NCBI GenBank assembly: GCA_015680685.1
Contig: MNCI01015499.1
Coordinates: 2,430,580-2,494,579, forward strand
DNA from: Gnetum montanum
Lineage: Eukaryota; Streptophyta; Gnetopsida; Gnetales; Gnetaceae
Direction: 5' to 3'
Length of the DNA stretch: 64,000 nt
The notes beneath the pieces are model-generated. The model ran no database searches. It was not told where the DNA came from and worked only from the letters and a program-made list of their open reading frames with translations. The first letter of the stretch is position 1, and every line of letters begins with the position of its first letter. The translations under genes were made by a program, and so were the position numbers. Positions 57,427 to 64,000 of this stretch are shown piece by piece.

Positions 57427-57619
57427 TGAGTCGACCGTGCCGCCACCGTCGCCGCCTTTGATTTCTTTTAAATATTTTTACTATTTTATCTATTTTAATT
57501 AAAAGTTGTTTAAAATAAAAAATACGAAAACATATATAAAACAAAATGAACACTACCACATGCTAATTCCCTCGTAAACCAACTTCAGAAGCCCACACTG
57601 AACATTTTGGCGCAAACTC

Positions 57620-58075
57620 TCCTATGCAAATTATACGGCGAACAGACGGCCCGATAAGGCCTTAAATTGCCACAAACTGTCCCAGATGGCCCGGTAAGGC
57701 CTTAAACTGCACAAACTACCCCAGATGGCCCGATAAGGCCTTAAACTACCACAAACTACCCCAGACGGCCTGGTAAGGCCTTAAACTACCACAAACTACC
57801 CCAGACGGCCTGGTAAGGCCTTAAACTACCACAAACTGCCCCAGATGGCCGGTAAGGCCTTAAACTGCCACAAACTGTCCCAGATGGCCTGGTAAGGCCT
57901 TAAACTACCACAAACTACCCCAGACGGCCTGGTAAGGCCTTAAACTACCACAAACTACCCCAGACGGCCTGGTAAGGCCTTAAATTGCCACAAACTACCC
58001 CAGATGGCCCGGTAAGGCCTTAAACTTCCACATACCACCCACACGTGGCCTAGTAAGGCCTTAAACTGCCATGCG
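57620..58075. repeat. Tandem array, CAGATGGCCCGGTAAGGCCTTAAACTACCACAAACTACCC unit
   Basis: About 11 units of roughly 40 bp, well conserved. The core AAGGCCTTAAACT is shared with the array at 49735-50045. It lies just upstream of pol. Confidence 0.8.
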
Positions 58076-58123
58076 TCCTGGTGCAACGATAAATCACCAT
58101 CATGCATGTACACATGATTTACG

Positions 58124-61100
58124 TTGCCAAAGAACATGAAACAACACCTATTAGCTCATTCTGCCCTCTGTTTATTGGCAGGAGCAAGCCTGATGGATTG
58201 TCAGCGTTTATCCACACCCTTGATCATCAATGGACCATATAGAAAAATCACAAGAGAAATCGACATAAACTCCATCAGCTTAGGTACATCAACGGATGAT
58301 ACACTCATAGCCTCAACACAACAGACGCTAGATAGCTACAAAGGTATGACAAAATCTCTCGACATAGAAGCCGATAGTATCACTGAAGATCCATTGACCG
58401 AAACCCCCATTGTTATGCCTGATGGTGAAATTAAAATATTAAAATTAAGTACACTATTGCAACCTCAACTAGCCAACAACATAGAAGATGTGCTTCGAAA
58501 CAACATGAAAGCATTCGCTTGGTCTTACACTGACATGCCCGGGTTAGATCCTCGAATCGTCCAGCACAATATTATCCTTGACCCAAAATTGAGGCCAGTA
58601 AAACAAAAGGCATGAAAGGTTAAACCTGAGGTAGCATTGGCAGTTCGCAATGAGATCACCAAACTTTATCAGGCAAGTTTCATTCGGGCTGTCGATTACG
58701 CTGATTGGATATCCAACATGGTCATTGTCCCGAAAAGGAACGGAAGCATTCACTTATGCATTGACTTCCGGGATCTAAACGTTGTGACCATAAAAGATGA
58801 TTTTCCTCTACCCAGCATCGATCAACTTGTTGACTCAGCCACTGGGCATGCCCTATTATCTTTTATGGATGGCTTCTCAGGATACAACCAGATACGCATT
58901 AACCCGGAGCATCAGCTCCGGGCTACCTTTATGACACCATGGGGAACCTTTTGTTACACAATCATGCCCTTCAGTCTCAAGAACATTGGGGCCACATATC
59001 AAAGGGCCATGACATTCATTTTTAGCGATTACATGTTGCACTTGCTCAATGACTATGTGGATGATATCGTGGTTAAATCGAAGACATCAGAACAACACGT
59101 ACAAGACCTTGACTTGGTGCTAAAGCATTGTTTAAAATATGAGCTGAGACTTAACCCAAAGAACTGTGTCTTCGGAGTCAAAACAGGCAAAATTCTTGGA
59201 TTCATAGCCTCAGAAGTAGGGATACGAGTAGACCCTGATAAAGTTAAGGCCGTAACAAACTTAAAACCACCTAGAAACCTTACTAAACTCTGAGGTCTAC
59301 AAGGTAGATTACAGTTCATCAGACGATTCATAGAAAAACTAACAGACAAGTTGAAACCTATGAACCACTTGTTACTCAAGAACGTCCATTTTGAATGGAC
59401 TCCACAGTGCCAGGAAGCATTTGACAATATTAAAACAACACTTGTCTGACTACCCACGGTTTATCCACCTCAAAATGATAAACCATTTTACATCTACCTT
59501 GCCACTTCGGATTCATCAATCACATCCATGCTTTGCCAGAAACAAGATGATGGAACTGAAGTCCTTGTCTACTACTTAATCCATGCATTAGTAGCCCATG
59601 AGAAGAAGTATAACGAGGTGGAGAGGTCATGTTTAGCCCTGGTCTTTACCTTAAAGAAATGGCGACATTACCTCTTCCATAACCAAGTTAACATAATCTG
59701 CAAGGATAATGTGCTCAGAGCCATCACAGGAAACATTTACGAGACAAGTAGAATAGCCCATTGGAAAGCCATGATAGCCGAGTTTGACCTACACTACATA
59801 GCACAATCATCACTTAAGGGTCAAGCCATAGCAAATCAAATGACCGCATCACCAACGCACGATCAAGCAACGATAGAGCTAGAGTTCCCTGACGAAAATG
59901 TAAGTGCAATAGCCATAGTACCCGATTACTACAAAGTCATTTTGAACTTTGATGGAGCATCCACCTCTCTAGGGGGAAGTGCTGCCTCCGTCATCACCTA
60001 TCCCTCTAGGGAGATCTGATCCTTTACTTATCGTTTCGACTTTCATTGTACCAACAACATAGCAGAGTACAAAGGTCTCCTTAGAGGTCTCATGGCAGCA
60101 CTAGCTTCAGACATCACACGACTTGTGGTCAGGGGAGACTCACAACTGGTTCTGAACTAAGTCATGGATATTTATACATGCAAAGCGCAACATTTACAGC
60201 CATACTGTGACTTAGCCAAACACTTAATGAAGCAATTCGAAAACACATATGTACAACATGTCTCCAGAAACGACAATATCATCGTAGATGCACTAGCCAC
60301 GCTAGCGCTAAACATATCACCTGACATGTTCCATATGTTGCTAAGCTCCATAATCAGTTGTACTAAACCCGTAACCGATACTCTCGATACATTACCAATT
60401 GCATCTGTTAGTACAACACACATGATAGAATGGTATGACGACATAAAAGAGTACCTTCTACGTGGTGAAACACCGTAACACTTAACGAATGCACAAAAAG
60501 ATGCGGTACAAAAGCGTTCTCGGCAATATGCACTGGTAGGAGACACATTGTGCCATCGATCCTACGAAGGCATACTGCTAACATGCATTAGTAGCGCTGA
60601 TGCCCAAACCATCGTTGAGCAAGTACATGATGGACTATGCGAAGGACACATAACACCTAAAGCAATCGCAACCAAAATAAGACACTTAGGCTATTATTGG
60701 TCACATATGGAGTATGACTGTCTCTCCAAGGTAAAAACATGTATTATCTGTCAAAAACATAGTAATCTGATCCATGTCCCACCAAATGAGTTGCATACAG
60801 CGCAAATCACATGGCCCTTTCATAAGTGGGGGTTGGACCTTATCGGACCAATAACACCCTCATCTTCTACAGGGCATAGTTTCATCATAACCGCGACAGA
60901 ATATTTCACAAAGTGGGTAGAAGCTACTCCCCTTCGAAAAACCACATCTAAACACATATGCAACTTCATTCTTGAAAACATTGTGACCCGTTTTGGCATC
61001 CCTATGACCATCATCACTGATAACGGGCGACAATTCAGCAGTACCGAAACCAAAACTTTCTGTGAAAGTCTGGGGATCAGAAACTCATTTTCATCCCCTT

Positions 61101-61667
61101 AGTACCCTCAGAGCAATGGGCAAGCAGAAGCCACAAATAAAACCATCATTACAATACTTAAAAAGATGCTTACCCAAAGCAAGAAAAGATGGCAAGAGTA
61201 GCTGGTATACGCACTGTGGGCTTATCGTACTACGCATTGAACTTCAACAGGTAAAATGCCATATAGTCTTGTTTATGGTTCAGAAGTTGTTTTACCTTTG
61301 GAATTACAGGTACCATATTTAAGGAACACTCTCTGAACTCCTCGATGAAAGGCAAAACAATGACCTACGCATCATTGACTTGGACTTGGTGGAGGAGGAA
61401 CGCATACGTACACTCGATCAAATTGAATGGTACCAAAAACGACAACGACAACACCATCGGCATGACATTCATAAGTGCCCTATCAAAGAAGGTGATCTTG
61501 TACTTAAGGTCATTCGAGAACACTCGGACAAATTCTCAGCCAACTGGGAAGGGCCTTACTTGGTCACCAAAGCATATGACAATGGAGCATTCAAGTTAGC
61601 TGATATGGAAGGGAATGAGCTTGCAAATCTGACCAATCACTTGTTCCTGAAACCATTCCACATTTGA
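58124..61667 (+). pseudogene. pol: pol of OGR1: RT, RNase H, second RNase H, integrase
   Basis: One frame from 58124 to about 61330, then a single +1 shift to the end at 61667. RT (58640-59300) has FMDGFSGYNQI and an intact YVDD (near 59058). RNase H (59480-59880) has ATSDSSITSML and EKKYNEVERSCLALVF. A second, archaeal-type RNase H (59930-60340) has LNFDGAS, NNIAEYKGLL and GDSQLVLN. Integrase (60560-61640) has CIICQKH, WGLDLIGP, TDNGRQF and NGQAEATNK, so the zinc Cys pair and the DDE residues are present, and ends NHLFLKPFH without a chromodomain. Stops (TGA 58613, 59291, 59447, 60017; TAA 60158, 60476; TAG 61100 and 61200) prevent a full product. Confidence 0.85.
58150..58181 (+). other. 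Candidate 3' splice site upstream of RT
   Basis: A pyrimidine-rich run then TTATTGGCAG (AG at 58180-58181). Ogre-type elements are known to splice an intron between protease and RT. A matching donor after the protease was not found. Confidence 0.4.
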
Positions 61668-61689
61668 GTACAGGCTCAGGTACGTGCTC

Positions 61690-62290
61690 ATCCTGAAATC
61701 ATGACGGTAAACTGATACCATAGAATGGTCCTGGCATCATGATGGTAAACTGTTACCATAGCTCGTCCTGGAATCATGACGGTAAACTGATACCATAGAA
61801 TGGTCCTGGCATCATGATGGTAAACTGATACCACAGAGTGTCCACAAAGACAATAACTAGCACCTGTCCGGCACGACAGTAAACTACCATAGTTGCATTC
61901 ACCAGAGTCCGCTAAGACTATAAACTGGTTTGTCTCTTCACGGTCCGCTAAGACTAGAAACTGGCAATGCACCATCAGCCACAACACTAAACGAGAAATG
62001 TCCAATGGGTCATGACGTAAAACTAACCATGATAGTCCGCTAAGACTATAAACTGGCAATTTCATCTTTGGTTCCTCAACCTGTGGCTACATTCAAACTT
62101 CATCAGAATCGCTGCATCACTCGCCATCGGCCGATNAGCCACAACACTAAACGAGAAATGTCCAATGGGTCATGATGTAAAACTAACCATGATAGTCCGC
62201 TAAGACTATAAACTAGCAATTTCATCTTTGGTTCCTCAACCTGTGGCTACATTCAAACTTCATCAGAATCGCTGCATCACTCACCATCGG
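61690..62290. repeat. Tandem arrays downstream of integrase
   Basis: Two unit types: CCTGGCATCATGATGGTAAACTGATACCATAGAATGGT (61690-61850) and GTCCGCTAAGACTATAAACTGGC (61850-62290). A direct duplication of about 155 bp around the N at 62136 (61978-62135 repeated at 62137-62295) is likely an assembly join. Confidence 0.7.
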
Positions 62291-62299
62291 CCGATCCTA

Positions 62300-63220
62300 A
62301 CAACATTGCTGCCATTCATATACAGTGCCTGAAATCTCATCTAGTGCCTTTGTTTTATCAGTAGCTGTTTAAGTCTAAGCTTGCTTACTCACTCATGGTT
62401 TTTTTGTCTTCTTGGAGTTGTGTTTGCAAGATGACACTCAGAAGTGTTCGTACAAGAATACGCTTCGTCATAAGCAGCAAGGTGAGACATTATTCCTAAC
62501 ACACGTAACCAGGTTAATCAAGCCATTCACTAGTACATCCCCATTTCCCGTTACATTTCCTATCTATTCCTCAACATACTTTACTCAGCTACACCCCTGA
62601 TACACCCAGTACACCCAAAACTTTGAGCACACCGTTGCACACTGGAACACTTTTAAGCAGTTGCAACACACAACATAGCACTTGAGCATGAGTACAAGAT
62701 CAAAACAAAGCTCTTCACAAACCAAAAAAAAAACAACATCGTCCCTTCCCACATAAAACATAAGACGGGATGGTAGTTGCCTCGAAAGCAAACACTTAGG
62801 TTTAAAACAATCAAGTGACATCCCATTGCATGGCTTTGGCTCTCCGCCAACAGGCTCCTCCTAAACATTAAACAAGGTCCCTGTTCTTCCAAAGAATGCG
62901 ACACATGATCACGTGGCTTTGGTTTTGCCAACAAGTTCTCTTGAACACTAAGCAAGAGTCTTGTACCGTCAAAGGATGTACACATCACGCTTTGATCCCA
63001 AGAAGACAAGCATGATCCGCACACAACCTTGACTTCTCCCCAATCCCCACAATCTCCATTTCCCTATCCAGCTACAAATTTCACTTCCCCAATCCTATGT
63101 ACTACTAAACATGGTACGATGATGTCTAGCTAGGTGCCAACAGACAATATTTCTACCAAGTTGTTTGTGGTGTTTTGTACTTCTTTGTCGACACTTCTCG
63201 GGTCAATTCCTCCAAGCGTC
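62300..63220 (+). other. 3' non-coding region of OGR1
   Basis: No credible coding frame. A short block CATGGCTTTGGCTCTCCGCC at 62829 has a diverged copy near 62912, which suggests a small duplication. Confidence 0.45.
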
Positions 63221-63236
63221 AACAAAGAGGGGCCAA
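63221..63236 (+). other. Polypurine tract of OGR1
   Basis: AACAAAGAGGGGCCAA directly before the 3' LTR start; the same tract is in OGR2. Confidence 0.75.
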
Positions 63237-63951
63237 TGAAACACCAAAAAATTTTGAGCTTAGTACTTCTCCAACAAGAATCGAGCTAAGTCATGACGTT
63301 TCCCAGCATGACTGAAGCTTGAGGGCCCCACAGACAGCTTCAAGCAGAGTCGAACTCAACAAGAAGCAATTCCCTGGGACAAACATGGCAACTTCGGAGA
63401 TCAAGATACTTAGTTTTCACTAAGTATGCATTCACAGAGTATACGCCCAGCGTATACGCCCCAGTTTGCATTCACAGCGTATACGTCCAGCGTATACACC
63501 CCAGTTTGCATTCACAGCGTATACGCCCAGCGTACATGCCTCACATGTACGCTCAACATGTACGACTAATGTATACGCCCGGCATGCAATCCCCGAAGAT
63601 GGCATGGAAACAGCACTTCAAAGCAAGATTTGGTATAAGGCATCAACTCATGCGAATAGACCAATCGTCAGGTGTTGACATCAAACATTCTGGAGTCCAT
63701 ACATTGAGCATATACATCCTGCATGACCAGCGTATACGCCCAACAGACACAACGTATATGCCTAGCGTATATGCTCAGCAGACACAGCATATATGCCCAC
63801 CGTATACGCCCAGCGGACACAGCTTATACGCCCAGCATGTACAAAGTGTCAAATCAAGGTCAACCGAGCTGAACACCTACAGGCAACATCTTCATGGCAT
63901 CCGAATTCGAATCTGAAGGACGAATGACTTCTTCTGTTCTGATCAAGTCTG
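63237..63951 (+). repeat. 3' LTR of OGR1, first 715 bp
   Basis: Matches 43485-44195 with small differences, including the GTATAC array. It is cut by the N at 63952. Confidence 0.8.
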
Positions 63952-64000
63952 NCGAATTCGGATGCCATGAAGATGTTGCCTGTAGGTGTTCAGCTCGGTT
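63952..64000. other. Fold-back sequence at window end (probable artefact)
   Basis: After the N, 48 bases are the reverse complement of 63858-63905. It is not the expected continuation of the LTR (compare 44195 onward). Confidence 0.7.

Larger units (their letters stand above)
43485..64000 (+). mobile_element. Giant Tat/Ogre-type Ty3/gypsy element OGR1
   Basis: 5' LTR (43485-44962), PBS, leader, gag-protease in one frame, an insert with an antisense gene, pol (RT, RNase H, second RNase H, integrase), repeat arrays, PPT, and the first 715 bp of the 3' LTR. If the 3' LTR is full length the element is about 21.2 kb. The dual RNase H, large size and PBS type place it in Tat/Ogre. It is inserted in ORF2 of N3. 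Apart from stops and a few indels, the pol domains are well kept, so it is younger than N1-N3. Confidence 0.8.

Noticed and set aside
57955-58137. Short minus-strand repetitive peptide over the tandem array before pol
   Set aside because: It is a by-product of the 40-bp repeat unit, with no promoter or domain.

Overview
The window is intergenic DNA from a large, repeat-rich seed-plant genome. I see no intact host gene, rRNA or tRNA. It is almost entirely nested, decayed LTR retrotransposons, with one non-LTR element. Pol domains, primer-binding sites and GT-AG introns are all plant-type. The decay is dominated by C-to-T changes at CG and CHG sites, as expected of heavily methylated plant DNA. 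I cannot name the species; a giant genome such as a gymnosperm would fit.

Layout. (1) 1-6760: 3' part of a non-autonomous Athila-type (Ty3/gypsy) element, N1, with a gag remnant, an internal promoter-like block, a long accessory ORF (ORF2) and a 3' LTR at 5850-6760. (2) 7528-9860: RTE-type LINE, minus strand. (3) 10413-17517: Athila-type element Ath1, minus strand, with 3' LTR, INT, RNase H, RT, protease and gag tail. (4) 17518-22480: Tat/Ogre-type element OGR2, minus strand, with 3' LTR, PPT, tandem repeats, INT and part of the second RNase H. (5) 22490-26344 plus 32957-36850: second N element (N2), split by a minus-strand Ty1/copia-type non-autonomous element (COP1, 26345-32956) with two LTRs, a gag and its own accessory ORF. 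(6) 37020-37870: copia RT scrap. (7) 37871-43484: third N element (N3), with LTR end, PBS, gag and ORF2, cut at 43485 by (8) OGR1, a Tat/Ogre-type element that fills the rest of the window and is at least 20.5 kb long.

OGR1 is the most interesting object. Between protease (ends 49721) and RT (starts about 58124) it carries about 8.4 kb of extra DNA. This holds a spliced gene in antisense orientation: a palindromic TATA element at 57411-57426, an ATG at 57144, eight exons and a stop at 50407. Six of its seven introns have clear GT and AG ends and keep one reading frame. The only lesions I find in the exons are eight nonsense codons, each one C-to-T step from Gln or Arg. A 2.2-kb solo LTR with a 5-bp target duplication sits just inside its fourth intron.

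A theme recurs in three unrelated LTR families here. Each carries an accessory ORF not needed for retrotransposition, and repeats a family-specific short palindrome both in the LTR promoter and beside that ORF: GATATC in N, AGACATCTT in COP1, GCGTATACGC in OGR1. In N and COP1 the ORF has replaced pol. The ORFs look like the 'putative plant transposon protein' type; in N1 and OGR1 this is followed by a coiled coil. Autonomous relatives (Ath1, OGR1/OGR2) would supply the enzymes. A shared-motif regulatory circuit is my inference.

Several single N bases sit between duplicated or inverted copies of the same sequence and look like assembly joins; these duplications should not be read as biology.
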